DNA of 64,000 nucleotides from Nocardiaceae bacterium (GCA_021372355.1 JAJFUQ010000275.1:1-64000); one strand, 5' to 3'. Shown: positions 43,675 to 52,411, counted from the first letter of the stretch. Program-made: numbers and translations. Notes: generated from the letters alone by a model not told the origin.

Positions 43675-44268
43675 CGGCCGGAAGGCCGGACCGCCAGGAC
43701 GGCCCAGGACGAGGACCTTTCCGGAATGTCCGAGGGGCGCAGCCGCGAGTTTGGTGTTCATGTCCTGCCAGATCTTCGGCACCCAGTCCGCTTCGTCGTC
43801 GAGGACGGCGGGCTTCGTGAGCGGCATCCACGGCACTTCGGTCGCCTGCGTGAGCGGCGCACCCGGGCTGCCGACGACGCGGTAGACGCCAGTCGGTCCC
43901 GTGTCGATGACGGTGCACCATCCCACGCGCAGCACGCGCGGCGTGATGTCGACGAGCACCTGAAGGCGGTCGTGGGTGGCGGTCGCGACGCGGTCGATGA
44001 GTTCGAGTTCGCGGTGGGCGTCGAGAAGTCCGGCATACGGGCGGATCGAGTCGACGTGAACGCCTGGAAGGGTTTCCGCAGCCGTGATGATCGAGTCCGG
44101 CAGCGAGCCGAGGCTCAAATCGACGACGATGTCGTCGACCGCGTAGCCGTCACCCCGCTCGACGACATCGAGAGACAGGATGTCGGCGCCGACCTTTCCG
44201 AGTGCAAGGGCAAGAGCGCCGAGGCTTCCTGGGCGGTCCGGCAATTGGACTCGCAGCAAGTACGACAC
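43618..44268 (-). CDS. ACT-domain protein (Rv3013-like)
   Basis: 216 aa. N-terminal ACT domain LLRVQLPDRPGSLGALALAL binds small ligands such as amino acids; a second region (LVDITPRVLRVGWCTVID) may form another ACT-like or PAS-like fold; the C-terminal 60 residues (PLGHSGKVLVLGRPGGPAF) resemble a domain found only in this family. It is not linked to an enzyme, so it is probably a regulator or amino-acid sensor. Divergent from gatC, as in M. tuberculosis. Confidence 0.8.
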   Translation of the reverse strand: MSYLLRVQLPDRPGSLGALALALGKVGADILSLDVVERGDGYAVDDIVVDLSLGSLPDSIITAAETLPGVHVDSIRPYAGLLDAHRELELIDRVATATHDRLQVLVDITPRVLRVGWCTVIDTGPTGVYRVVGSPGAPLTQATEVPWMPLTKPAVLDDEADWVPKIWQDMNTKLAAAPLGHSGKVLVLGRPGGPAFRPSEVARLGYLAGIIGTVLG

Positions 44269-44396
44269 GTGCCTGCCTTTCGCAACGTCTGGGTACGGAT
44301 GAACAGTCTGTCGGACCCATCCTTACACTGTTGGAGCGCGGACGAGACTTTGGCCGTGCGCTTTCACAGAGGTTTAACCACCCGAAAGGGGCTCGC

Positions 44397-44696
44397 GTGC
44401 CCGCGATATCGCGTGATGAGGTGGCTCATCTCGCCAGGCTTTCCCGTTTGGCCCTCACCGATGCCGAACTCGACCACTTCGCTGGACAGCTCGAGGGAAT
44501 CCTCAACTACGTCCAGCAGGTGACCGAGGTCGCGGGTGCTGACGTGCGCCCCATGACGAACCCGAACCCGGCGACCAACGTCACGCGTGTGGACTCGGTG
44601 GTCACCGGTTTGACGCAGGAACAGGCGCTCGCTGGAGCGCCGGCGGCCGAAGACGGCCGTTTCAAGGTCCCGCAGATTCTGGGAGAGGCCGAATGA
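44397..44696 (+). CDS. gatC: Aspartyl/glutamyl-tRNA amidotransferase subunit C
   Basis: 99 aa from the GTG at 44397. A small helical clamp that stabilises GatA/GatB: ISRDEVAHLARLSRLALTD and FAGQLEGILNYVQQ at the N-terminus, V-x-P-M (VRPMTNP) as expected, and FKVPQIL at the C-terminus. gaaagggg lies just upstream. The 3' end overlaps gatA by 4 nt (atga). Confidence 0.95.
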   Translation: MPAISRDEVAHLARLSRLALTDAELDHFAGQLEGILNYVQQVTEVAGADVRPMTNPNPATNVTRVDSVVTGLTQEQALAGAPAAEDGRFKVPQILGEAE

Positions 44697-46180
44697 GCGA
44701 CTTGACGACGCAGTCCGCCGCGGATCTCGCCGGGCTCATCCATTCGAAGCAGGTGTCCTCGACCGAGGTCGTTCAGGCCCACCTGGATCGCATCGCCGCG
44801 GTCGACTCGAACTACGGTGCATTCCTGCACGTCGCGGGGGAGTCGGCGCTCAAGGCCGCCCGCGCCGTCGACGAGAGCCTGGTTCGTGGAGAGGCTCCGG
44901 CGTCCCCGCTCGCAGGCGTTCCGCTCGCGCTGAAGGACGTCTTCACGGCCACCGACATGCCGACGACGTGCGGTTCGAAGATCCTCGAAGGCTGGACCGC
45001 GCCCTACGACGCCACGCTCACCGCCAAGCTGCGTGCGGCGGGTATCCCGATCCTCGGCAAGACCAACATGGACGAGTTCGCCATGGGCAGCTCGACCGAG
45101 AACTCGGCCTACGGACCGACCCGGAACCCGTGGGATGTCACCCGCATCCCGGGCGGTTCGGGTGGTGGCTCGGCGGCCGCGCTGGCGTCCTTCCAGGCGC
45201 CGCTCGCCATCGGTACCGACACCGGTGGATCGATCCGCCAGCCCGCCGCCGTCACCGCGACCGTGGGCACGAAGCCGACGTACGGCACGGTGTCGCGCTA
45301 CGGTCTTGTCGCCTGCGCATCGTCGCTCGACCAAGGTGGCCCGTGCGGTCGCACCGTTCTCGACACGGCGCTGCTGCATGAGGTCATCGCCGGTCACGAC
45401 CCGCTCGACTCCACGTCGATGAACGTCGCTATCCCAGACCTCGTGGCCGCCGCACGCGCCGGCGCACGGGGTGACTTGAAGGGCGTTCGCGTTGGTGTCG
45501 TGAAGGAACTCAAGTCGGGCGCCTACCAAGAGGGCGTGCTGTCGTCGTTCGACGCTGCGGTCGCGGTCCTCAAGGACCTCGGTGCCGAAGTGGTCGAGGT
45601 GTCCTGCCCGAGCTTCGTCTACGGCATCGCGGCCTACTACTTGATCCTGCCGAGTGAGGTGTCCTCGAACCTCGCTCGCTTCGACGCGCTCCGGTACGGT
45701 CTGCGCGTTGGAGACGACGGATCGAACAGTTCCGACCAGGTCACCGCTCTCACCCGCGAGGCGGGTTTCGGCCCAGAGGTCAAGCGCCGCATCATGATCG
45801 GCACCTACGCGCTGTCCGCCGGATATTTCGACGAGTTCTACGGCCAGGCGCTCAAGGTTCGTCGACTCATCGCCGACGATTTCGCGCGGGCCTACGAGCA
45901 GGTCGACGTTCTCATCTCGCCGACCAGTCCGTTCACCGCGTGGAAGATCGGCGAGAAGGTCGACGACCCGCTGGCGATGTACATGGCCGACCTGTGCACG
46001 ATCCCGACGAACCTCGCCGGCACGTGTGCGATTTCGGTGCCATCGGGCCTGGCCGCAGAAGACAGCCTCCCGGTCGGTCTGCAGATCATGGCTCCCGTCA
46101 TGGCCGATGACCGTCTGTATCGCGTGGCAGCGGCGTACGAAGCCGCGCGCGGCGCGATGCCGCTGCCCGCTCTCGTGTGA
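44693..46180 (+). CDS. gatA: Aspartyl/glutamyl-tRNA amidotransferase subunit A
   Basis: 495 aa amidase that releases ammonia from glutamine to convert Glu-tRNA-Gln and Asp-tRNA-Asn. The amidase triad is Lys81 (ALKDVF), cis-Ser156 (GGSGGGS) and Ser180 (GTDTGGSIRQ). Length is standard. Start overlaps gatC. gatB is not next: a riboswitch-controlled TerC gene and a carbonic anhydrase are interposed. Confidence 0.97.
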   Translation: MSDLTTQSAADLAGLIHSKQVSSTEVVQAHLDRIAAVDSNYGAFLHVAGESALKAARAVDESLVRGEAPASPLAGVPLALKDVFTATDMPTTCGSKILEGWTAPYDATLTAKLRAAGIPILGKTNMDEFAMGSSTENSAYGPTRNPWDVTRIPGGSGGGSAAALASFQAPLAIGTDTGGSIRQPAAVTATVGTKPTYGTVSRYGLVACASSLDQGGPCGRTVLDTALLHEVIAGHDPLDSTSMNVAIPDLVAAARAGARGDLKGVRVGVVKELKSGAYQEGVLSSFDAAVAVLKDLGAEVVEVSCPSFVYGIAAYYLILPSEVSSNLARFDALRYGLRVGDDGSNSSDQVTALTREAGFGPEVKRRIMIGTYALSAGYFDEFYGQALKVRRLIADDFARAYEQVDVLISPTSPFTAWKIGEKVDDPLAMYMADLCTIPTNLAGTCAISVPSGLAAEDSLPVGLQIMAPVMADDRLYRVAAAYEAARGAMPLPALV

Positions 46181-46183
46181 CCT

Positions 46184-46218
46184 GTGAGGGCTCGGGTCAC
46201 TGGAACTGAGCCCCTCAC
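46184..46218 (+). terminator. Possible hairpin terminator after gatA
   Basis: Arms 46184-46193 (gtgagggctc) and 46208-46218 (gagcccctcac) pair with one bulge. No T-run. It would end gatCA before the TerC leader. Confidence 0.45.
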
Positions 46219-46289
46219 TGATCGAGAACGACCCTCGGCCGTCAGAATCCGCGCAGAGCCGCCAGAAATGTCGGATTCTGCCGGGTAAA

Positions 46290-46406
46290 CTGGCTGCCGA
46301 GGGGAGTACCCCATAAGTTGCCACCGGTCAGTACGGTGCCCACTCGGGCGCCCCGGTTGCACGCCCGTGCGGCGGAGGAGACCTCAGGATCAACCCTGAG
46401 GAGAAG
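46290..46406 (+). ncRNA. yybP-ykoY manganese riboswitch with a ribosome-binding-site switch hairpin
   Basis: Landmarks of the yybP-ykoY aptamer occur in order: ggggagtacc at 46301-46310, ggtcagtacgg around 46326-46336, and ggaggagacctc near 46374-46385. They precede a TerC-family gene, the commonest target class. The 3' strand cctcagg (46382-46388) can pair with 5' ccgagg (46298-46303) in the aptamer, or with cctgagg at 46395-46401; the latter hairpin covers the Shine-Dalgarno gaggag at 46398-46403. Mn2+ binding would then expose the ribosome site, giving an ON switch. Confidence 0.75.
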
Positions 46407-46407
46407 T

Positions 46408-47421
46408 GTGTCCATCACCGCTCAGTCTTCTGTTGTCGCGAGTTCGGCCATCGAATCGATCGCCACCCCGGCTCTGTGGGCGGCGACCATCGCGATCGTC
46501 GTCGGTCTGATTGCCCTCGATTTTGTACTCACGCGACGACCGCATGAGGTCTCCATGCGGGAGGCGGTCGCGTGGTCGGCCTTCTACATCGCACTGCCAC
46601 TCGCCTTCGGCGTGTTCGTGTGGGTCGAGTATGGCCAGGATCGCGGGCTCGAGTACCTCACCGGCTATGTCGTCGAGAAATCACTCAGTGTCGACAACCT
46701 GTTCGTCTTCATGCTGTTGCTCGCGGCGTTTGCCGTGCCGAAGGTGCTGCAACAGCGCGTCCTGCTCTACGGCATCGTCGGAGCGCTGTTCCTGCGCGCA
46801 ATATTCATCGCCGTCGGTGCCGCCGCGTTGGCCACGTTCGACTGGATGTTTCTCGTCTTCGGTCTGATTCTCGTCGCGACCGGTCTCAAGCTGCTGCGTG
46901 ATGCGGTCACCGGCGTCGAACAGGAAGCCAACATCGAGTCGATGCGGACGGTTCGACTGCTTCGACGCCTGATGCCGGTGACGGACACCTACGACGGTCC
47001 TCGCTTCTTCACCAAGCGGGACGGCGTCCGGGCGCTCACGCCCTTTGCTGTGGTCGTCGTGGCCATCTTCGCCACGGACATCGTCTTCGCGGTGGACTCG
47101 GTCCCAGCGGTCTACGGCATCACGGGGGACCCGTATCTCGTGTTCGCGACCAACGCCTTCGCGCTGCTCGGACTTCGGGCACTGTACTTCGTGCTGCAGG
47201 GAGCGTTGGGTGCGCTGGTCCACCTGACCTACGGATTAGCGACGATCCTGGCCTTTATCGGCATCAAGCTCGCTCTGCACTGGGCGCACCTGCAGTGGCC
47301 GAGCGTGCCGGAGGTGCCCACGTTGCTGTCGCTCGGCGTTATCATCGGCGTCCTCCTGCTGACGGCGATCACGAGTCTGGCGTCGACACGTCGTCGCAGG
47401 AGCAGTGTTGTTCAATCCTGA
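46408..47421 (+). CDS. TerC family integral membrane protein (Mn2+ exporter-like)
   Basis: 337 aa from the GTG at 46408; an upstream in-frame ATG lies within the riboswitch and is not the start. About nine transmembrane helices; conserved acidic motifs of the family are present: GYVVEKSLSVDNLFVFMLLL and IFATDIVFAVDSVPAVYGIT, each with Asp in a helix, likely metal-coordinating. Earlier linked to tellurite resistance, now seen mostly as Mn2+ or Ca2+ export. Regulation by a manganese-sensing leader supports a metal-export role. It sits between gatA and gatB, where M. tuberculosis has pfkA. Confidence 0.9.
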   Translation: MSITAQSSVVASSAIESIATPALWAATIAIVVGLIALDFVLTRRPHEVSMREAVAWSAFYIALPLAFGVFVWVEYGQDRGLEYLTGYVVEKSLSVDNLFVFMLLLAAFAVPKVLQQRVLLYGIVGALFLRAIFIAVGAAALATFDWMFLVFGLILVATGLKLLRDAVTGVEQEANIESMRTVRLLRRLMPVTDTYDGPRFFTKRDGVRALTPFAVVVVAIFATDIVFAVDSVPAVYGITGDPYLVFATNAFALLGLRALYFVLQGALGALVHLTYGLATILAFIGIKLALHWAHLQWPSVPEVPTLLSLGVIIGVLLLTAITSLASTRRRRSSVVQS

Positions 47422-47444
47422 ATCAGAAGGAATTGCTGAGAAAA

Positions 47445-47460
47445 CATACCGGGTGGTATG
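47445..47460 (+). promoter_or_regulatory. Inverted repeat resembling a CsoR-family operator
   Basis: catacc-gggt-ggtatg, a perfect 6-bp inverted repeat with a G-rich centre, 65 nt upstream of the carbonic anhydrase ATG. The ATACC...GGTAT form is like sites of copper or persulfide sensors of the CsoR/CstR family. A ttgctg (47434-47439) just before it may be a -35. Confidence 0.4.
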
Positions 47461-47524
47461 CGTTGCTTGAGTGCGGCGATACGCTCTTTTTGACAGCGTC
47501 GCCATCGCGAGGAAGTAGCGGATC

Positions 47525-48283
47525 ATGGCCGAGTCACTCTTGCTCTCACGCAGCAATTTCCTGAAGTTCACCTCCGTCGCCGCAGCCGGCACGCTCCTTG
47601 CCTCATGCGGCTCCAACAAAGACAGCTCGGGCGGTTCCACCACCTCGAGTGCAACGGCGGCCCTACCGCCCGTGACGAACGGGTCCGAAGCGCTCCAGCG
47701 ACTGAAGGACGGCAACTCGCGGTTTGTGACGAACAAGGCGACGTGCCCCGAGGACACTCCGCTTCGCCGCGCCGAGTTGGCCGAGGGCCAGACTCCGTTT
47801 GGCCTCATGCTCAGCTGCATCGACTCCCGCGTGCCACCGGAGCTGGTTTTCGACCAGGGGCTCGGCGATCTCATGGTTATTCGATCCGGCGGTCAGGTTC
47901 TCGATCGTGCGGTCATCGGCAGCCTCGAGTACGGCGTTGCTGTCATCAAATGCCCGCTGCTGATGGTCCTCGGACACGGAAAGTGCGGAGCCGTGGATTC
48001 GACCATCAAGTCGATCCAGGACAACAGCACGAACGAGGGTCTCGGCGATATCGCATACCTGATCGATGCGATCGGGGTCAACATCCGGTCGCTCGTGGAG
48101 AAGGGCGCCAATGAGAAGCCGGGTGACCTGCTCTACCAATGCATCGACGCCAACTGCAAGGCGATCGCGGCGGATCTGCCCAACCGGTCGTCGATCATCA
48201 AAAAAGCGGTCGACGACGGCAAACTCACGATCGTCGCGGCGGACTACCACCTCGAATCCGGGAAGGTCTCACTGCTCACCTAA
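47525..48283 (+). CDS. Exported beta-class carbonic anhydrase-like lipoprotein
   Basis: 252 aa. N-terminal signal with a degenerate twin-arginine motif (LSRSNFLKF; SRS rather than SRR) and lipobox LLASC (Cys28). Zinc ligands Cys98, His151 and Cys154 sit in SCIDSRVPPE and GHGKCGAVDS, with the Asp100-Arg102 dyad. The usual RNAG after the first strand is RSGGQV. Interconverts CO2 and bicarbonate, here outside the membrane if export is real; Mycobacterium has similar exported forms. A candidate operator lies upstream. gatB follows after 9 nt. Confidence 0.82.
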   Translation: MAESLLLSRSNFLKFTSVAAAGTLLASCGSNKDSSGGSTTSSATAALPPVTNGSEALQRLKDGNSRFVTNKATCPEDTPLRRAELAEGQTPFGLMLSCIDSRVPPELVFDQGLGDLMVIRSGGQVLDRAVIGSLEYGVAVIKCPLLMVLGHGKCGAVDSTIKSIQDNSTNEGLGDIAYLIDAIGVNIRSLVEKGANEKPGDLLYQCIDANCKAIAADLPNRSSIIKKAVDDGKLTIVAADYHLESGKVSLLT

Positions 48284-48292
48284 GATTCACTG

Positions 48293-49789
48293 GTGACCGT
48301 AGAGCTTCTGGAATTCGACGACGTCATCGCCCGCTTCGAGCCCGTGCTCGGCATGGAAGTGCACGTCGAACTCGGTACCGACACCAAGATGTTCTGCAGC
48401 TGCGCCAACGTCTTCGGCGCTGAGCCGAACACCAACGTGTGCCCGGTCTGCCTCGGACTTCCCGGCTCGCTGCCGGTCGTCAACGAAAAGGCCGTCGAGG
48501 CTGCGGTCCGGATCGGTCTGGCGCTGAACTGCTCGATCACGCCGTGGGGCCGCTTCGCGCGGAAGAACTACTTCTACCCGGACATTCCCAAGGGCTACCA
48601 GATCAGCCAGTACGACGAGCCGATCGCGACCAACGGCTACCTCGACGTCCCGCTGGACGACGGTTCGACCTTCCGCGTCGAGATCGAGCGCGCGCACATG
48701 GAGGAAGACACCGGAAAATCGCTGCACGTCGGTGGCGCGACCGGTCGTATCCACGGTGCGAGCCACTCACTGCTCGACTACAACCGGGCGGGCGTGCCGC
48801 TCATCGAGATCGTCACCAAGCCGATCACCGGCTCGGGGGATCGCGCCCCGGAAGTGGCGCGCGCCTACGTCACCGCCCTGCGTGACCTCCTCAAGTCGCT
48901 CGACGTTTCCGACGTGAAGATGGAGCAGGGCTCGCTGCGTTGCGACGCCAACGTCTCGCTCATGCCGGTGGGTAGCACCGTCTTCGGAACGCGTACCGAG
49001 ACCAAGAACGTGAACTCCCTGCGCAGCGTCGAAGCCGCAGTTCGGTTCGAAATGCGTCGCCAGGCCGCGGTGCTCACCGACGGCGGCGAGATCATCCAGG
49101 AGACGCGGCACTTCCAGGAGGCCGACGGCAGCACGTCGCCCGGCCGCCGCAAGGAGACCGCCGAGGACTACCGCTACTTCCCGGAGCCCGACCTGCAGCC
49201 CATCGCGCCGGACGAGGCCTGGGTCGACTCCCTGCGCGGATCGATTCCGGAGTACCCGTGGCTCGTGCGGGGTCGAATTCAGGAGCAGTGGGGCCTGTCG
49301 AACGAGGTCATGCGCGACCTCCTCAACACCGGCGCCCTCGATCTCATCATCGCCACCGTCGATGCGGGTGCCCCTGCTGACCAGGCTCGTTCGTGGTGGG
49401 TCGCCTACCTCACCGAGAAGTCGAAGGAGCGCGAGGTCGCGCTCGACGAGCTTCCGATCACTCCGCCTCAGGTCGCGCGAGTCATCGCCCTCATCGTCGA
49501 AGGAAAGCTCAACAACAAGGTCGCCAAGCAGGTCGTCGACGGCGTTCTCGCTGGCGAAGGCGAGCCCGACGAGGTCGTCGAGAAGCGCGGCCTCGCGGTC
49601 GAGCGCGACGATTCGAAGCTCAAGGCCATGGTCGATGAGGCGCTGGCTGCCAACCCGGCGATCGCAGACAAGATCCGGGCCGGCCAGGTTCAGGCTGCCG
49701 GAAAGATCATCGGCGATGTCATGAAGGCGAGCCGCGGTCAGGCGGACGCAGCCCGCGTTCGCGAGCTGGTCCTCGAAGCCTGTTCCTGA
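48293..49789 (+). CDS. gatB: Aspartyl/glutamyl-tRNA amidotransferase subunit B
   Basis: 498 aa, GTG start. Binds mischarged tRNA and activates it by phosphorylation in the GatCAB complex. Signatures: LGMEVHVEL with the metal site, CSCANVFGAEPNTNVCPVC zinc region, YFYPDIPKGYQISQYDEP, and the C-terminal YqeY-like tail domain (AKQVVDGVLAGEGEPDEVVE). Full length. Separated from gatA by 2.1 kb. Confidence 0.97.
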   Translation: MTVELLEFDDVIARFEPVLGMEVHVELGTDTKMFCSCANVFGAEPNTNVCPVCLGLPGSLPVVNEKAVEAAVRIGLALNCSITPWGRFARKNYFYPDIPKGYQISQYDEPIATNGYLDVPLDDGSTFRVEIERAHMEEDTGKSLHVGGATGRIHGASHSLLDYNRAGVPLIEIVTKPITGSGDRAPEVARAYVTALRDLLKSLDVSDVKMEQGSLRCDANVSLMPVGSTVFGTRTETKNVNSLRSVEAAVRFEMRRQAAVLTDGGEIIQETRHFQEADGSTSPGRRKETAEDYRYFPEPDLQPIAPDEAWVDSLRGSIPEYPWLVRGRIQEQWGLSNEVMRDLLNTGALDLIIATVDAGAPADQARSWWVAYLTEKSKEREVALDELPITPPQVARVIALIVEGKLNNKVAKQVVDGVLAGEGEPDEVVEKRGLAVERDDSKLKAMVDEALAANPAIADKIRAGQVQAAGKIIGDVMKASRGQADAARVRELVLEACS

Positions 49790-49795
49790 CGAGCC

Positions 49796-50917
49796 CTAGT
49801 CGGACCCGCCGCCCGCCGGCGACTGCGGCGGGATCCGGATGACGCGGTCGTCGTTCGGGCCTGGGGTGCCGCTCGTCTTGTTGGCGGTCGTCACCCACAC
49901 CATGCCGTCCGGGCCCGTCGTGGCGCCGTGGAGCGAGCCGTAGCGCTGTTGAAGCGCGATGGACGGTGCGGTCGAAACGGTGCCGGTGCTCGCCTCGACC
50001 CGGACCACGGCGAGCGCCTTGGCGAACTCCAGCGACACCACGATGGCGTCCGCGGCGGCGGCGCATCCGGCGACGCCGGGCTTGTCCGGCCAGGTCCAGA
50101 CCGAATTGAGAACCGTACCGTCGCTGGTGACCTTCGACAGTCGGTCTTCGGTTTCCGTGCGATCAGTGACCCAGATGTTGCCCTGCGGGTCTGGGCACAG
50201 TCCGCCGGCCCGTCCGATGCCCGACATGAGGACCGAGGAGGGGGAGGCGCCGGTCGTCTGTGGGTCGGTGATCCGCAGAACCTTTCCGGCGCGTGAGTTC
50301 GGATCAGCGGCGGCAGCGGTCGAACCGGAATCCCCGGTCAGCACGATGAGATCGCCGTTGGGTGCGAAGTCGATCGCTCCCGCGTTGCCATCGGCGCCCT
50401 TCGGAATACCGACGAGGATGGGCTTCGGCTCATCGCCGGGTGCCAGCCGGACGATTCTGTTGTCGCTATCGGTCGTGATGTATGCGTAGATCAGTTTGTC
50501 TTCGTCGTAGTGCGGAGACAGGGCGATGTCGGTGAGTCCGCCGTCGCCCGTCGCATCGACATTGAGCTTGGCGACCTCGACGGGTTTGCGATCTGCAGTG
50601 ACCTGAAGGATTCGTCCGGTGCGTCGTTCGGTGACGAGCGCGCTACTCGCATCCGGCAACACGACGATGCCGCCGGTGGTGTCGAGGCAACTCACGATGA
50701 CGGCCTGATCCGGGTCGATGCACGGACCGGTGGGTCGCGGAGCCTTCGACGTCGTGGTGGGGGTCCCGGGTCCGACTTCGCCGCCGAGGGCCTGGGTCGG
50801 CGGCGGACCGAACGGACTTGTCGTCGAGTCGTCGAAGCGTGCGCAACCGGTGAGGAGTACGGCCGTCAGGGCCGACACTGCCGCGATACGACCTGGTCGA
50901 CTGAGACGGAACGCCAT
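49796..50917 (-). CDS. lppZ: Lipoprotein with PQQ-type sugar dehydrogenase beta-propeller (LppZ-like)
   Basis: 373 aa from the ATG at 50917. Signal MAFRLSRPGRIAAVSALTAV with lipobox LLTGC (about Cys25). The propeller resembles glucose/sorbosone dehydrogenases: LPDASSALVTERRTGRILQV, GDGGLTDIALSPHY, and GIGRAGGLCPDPQGNIWVTD. Two Cys pairs in the mature region may form disulfides. Position and direction match M. tuberculosis lppZ (Rv3006). PQQ use is not established, since actinobacteria of this group lack PQQ synthesis. Convergent with gatB, 6 nt apart. Confidence 0.8.
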   Translation of the reverse strand: MAFRLSRPGRIAAVSALTAVLLTGCARFDDSTTSPFGPPPTQALGGEVGPGTPTTTSKAPRPTGPCIDPDQAVIVSCLDTTGGIVVLPDASSALVTERRTGRILQVTADRKPVEVAKLNVDATGDGGLTDIALSPHYDEDKLIYAYITTDSDNRIVRLAPGDEPKPILVGIPKGADGNAGAIDFAPNGDLIVLTGDSGSTAAAADPNSRAGKVLRITDPQTTGASPSSVLMSGIGRAGGLCPDPQGNIWVTDRTETEDRLSKVTSDGTVLNSVWTWPDKPGVAGCAAAADAIVVSLEFAKALAVVRVEASTGTVSTAPSIALQQRYGSLHGATTGPDGMVWVTTANKTSGTPGPNDDRVIRIPPQSPAGGGSD

Positions 50918-51018
50918 GAGCGCAATCGTACGCAACGTGCTTATTGCCACTCGGTACGAGCACGGCACGCCGGGCTGGGTTCAGGGATCTGCGTGGTAGG
51001 GGGTCTTAGGCTGGCGGG

Positions 51019-51786
51019 GTGACGGACAACCGGAAGTCTGGCGTGACCGACGCCGATTTCGTCGTGCCGGTTCACGGATCGAACATTTCGTACCCGCTCA
51101 CCGACGACGACCTCGATGTCGATCTCGACGAGGCGATGACGACATACCCGATCACCTCGAGCATGCCGCGCGTTCGCTCGACCGAGATTCGCCCGAACAG
51201 CCCGTCGGTGGTGCCGAAGCCAGCGGCTCCGGTTGCTGCTCGGCATGGCCGTCACGACGAGGAACACCATCGTCGCGGAACCAGCGACCTCGGTCTGCTG
51301 CTTCTTCGGGTATCGGTCGGCGGCATCATGCTCTTCCACGGGCTGCGCAAGATCACCGGCTGGTGGGGCGGCCCCGGCTTCAGTCAGATGGCCGACGCCG
51401 TCGCCGGCGCGAACTGGAAGCAGCCGCACCTCACCGCCGTGCTGTTCGCGATCGGGGAAACGCTCGGTGGACTGATGGTGCTGCTCGGTGTGGCGACGCC
51501 CGTCGCGGCCAGCGCCGTCCTGGCCATCGTGATCAATTCCTGGCTGACGCGGCAGGCGCTCGCACCTGGACTGCAGTTCAGCGCGCCGGGCGGTCCCGAA
51601 TATCAGACCCTGCTCATCGGGGCGACATCGTCGATCATCTTGGCTGGTCCGGGCCGACTTTCGCTTGATCGCCGAATGGGGTGGGCGACCCGTCCGCACG
51701 CCGGATCCTTGGCGGCGTTCCTCGCGGCCATTGCGATTGCAGCCGCGACCTGGGTCGTTCTGCACGGCGGCAATCCGTTCGTCTGA
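51019..51786 (+). CDS. DoxX family membrane protein with long cytoplasmic N-tail (Rv3005c-like)
   Basis: 255 aa, GTG start. First 90 residues are acidic, polar and probably disordered (TDDDLDVDLDEAMTTYP). The DoxX domain follows with four transmembrane helices: LGLLLLRVSVGGIMLFHGLR, TAVLFAIGETLGGLMVLLG, AASAVLAIVINSW, and AFLAAIAIAAATWVVL. In M. tuberculosis Rv3005c belongs to a membrane oxidoreductase complex with SodA and a thiol transferase for redox stress, so a role in oxidative stress is likely. Confidence 0.85.
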   Translation: MTDNRKSGVTDADFVVPVHGSNISYPLTDDDLDVDLDEAMTTYPITSSMPRVRSTEIRPNSPSVVPKPAAPVAARHGRHDEEHHRRGTSDLGLLLLRVSVGGIMLFHGLRKITGWWGGPGFSQMADAVAGANWKQPHLTAVLFAIGETLGGLMVLLGVATPVAASAVLAIVINSWLTRQALAPGLQFSAPGGPEYQTLLIGATSSIILAGPGRLSLDRRMGWATRPHAGSLAAFLAAIAIAAATWVVLHGGNPFV

Positions 51787-51793
51787 GTTGTCG

Positions 51794-52222
51794 CTAGCGC
51801 TCGCCGGGGTCCGGAATGTGCCCGTGCGAGGTCACCGCGAGTTCCCGAAGACGGTCGACGTTGACGGTGAGAAGCGAGACCTCGGACTCATCGAGCAGCA
51901 CCGCACGGGCCCAGCCATGCTTCGGCATGCGGATGCCCTTGACGTTCGACCAGCTGATCTTCTGATCGCCGAAGATGCGATGCACGACGAGACCGGATTT
52001 GTTGACGGTCGTGCCGGCGCGAAGCACCCAGAAGGTCAGTCCGATGGGGATGATGTACAGCCACCCCAGCGCCAGCGGCCATCCCAGCGCCACGAAGCTG
52101 GTCAGGATGAACATGAATCCCAGTGGGATCAGCACCTGCCGGTTCGTCCGGATGGTGTACGAGTTCGGAAGCTTCGTGTGGGAAGATTCTTCCGGTGGCA
52201 CGGACTGATGCGATTCGGACAC
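51794..52222 (-). CDS. PH-domain membrane protein (Cfp6-like, Rv3004-like)
   Basis: 142 aa, GTG start. Two transmembrane helices near residues 30-70 (LIPLGFMFILTSFVALGWPL then LGWLYIIPIGLTFWVL) precede a bacterial PH-like beta domain (TTVNKSGLVVHRIFGDQKIS, VKGIRMPKHGWARA). Known in M. tuberculosis as culture filtrate protein Cfp6. Role unknown. Next to the ilv leader on the opposite strand. Confidence 0.8.
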   Translation of the reverse strand: MSESHQSVPPEESSHTKLPNSYTIRTNRQVLIPLGFMFILTSFVALGWPLALGWLYIIPIGLTFWVLRAGTTVNKSGLVVHRIFGDQKISWSNVKGIRMPKHGWARAVLLDESEVSLLTVNVDRLRELAVTSHGHIPDPGER

Positions 52223-52294
52223 GACTCCATCCTCGCATTACCGTCATTGGGTCTCACACAATGGGATCTCACTTCAGGGATTGGCTGAAGTTAT

Positions 52295-52322
52295 TTGACT
52301 GAGTGGTACGCGCACGCATAAT
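52295..52322 (+). promoter_or_regulatory. Putative ilvBNC promoter
   Basis: ttgact at 52295-52300 and cataat at 52317-52322 with 16-bp spacing. A start about 7 nt past the -10 would fall at about 52329, almost on the leader-peptide GTG. Confidence 0.55.
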
Positions 52323-52331
52323 CTGACGTCC

Positions 52332-52379
52332 GTGATCCGATTTGAGATTCTCGTAGTAGACCGGCGCGTCGACGCCTGA
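52332..52379 (+). CDS. ilv leader peptide
   Basis: 15 codons, GTG at 52332 to TGA at 52377-52379: residues V/M-I-R-F-E-I-L-V-V-D-R-R-V-D-A. Six to seven of 15 codons are Ile, Leu or Val, including an Ile-Leu-Val-Val run, the classic sensor of branched-chain aminoacyl-tRNA supply. No Shine-Dalgarno is visible; with the nearby promoter it is probably leaderless or nearly so. Its last codons (52363-52371) pair perfectly with 52403-52411, just before the attenuator. Confidence 0.75.
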   Translation: MIRFEILVVDRRVDA

Positions 52380-52411
52380 GTCTGCTGTTTAACTCAAAGC
52401 AACGACGCGCC

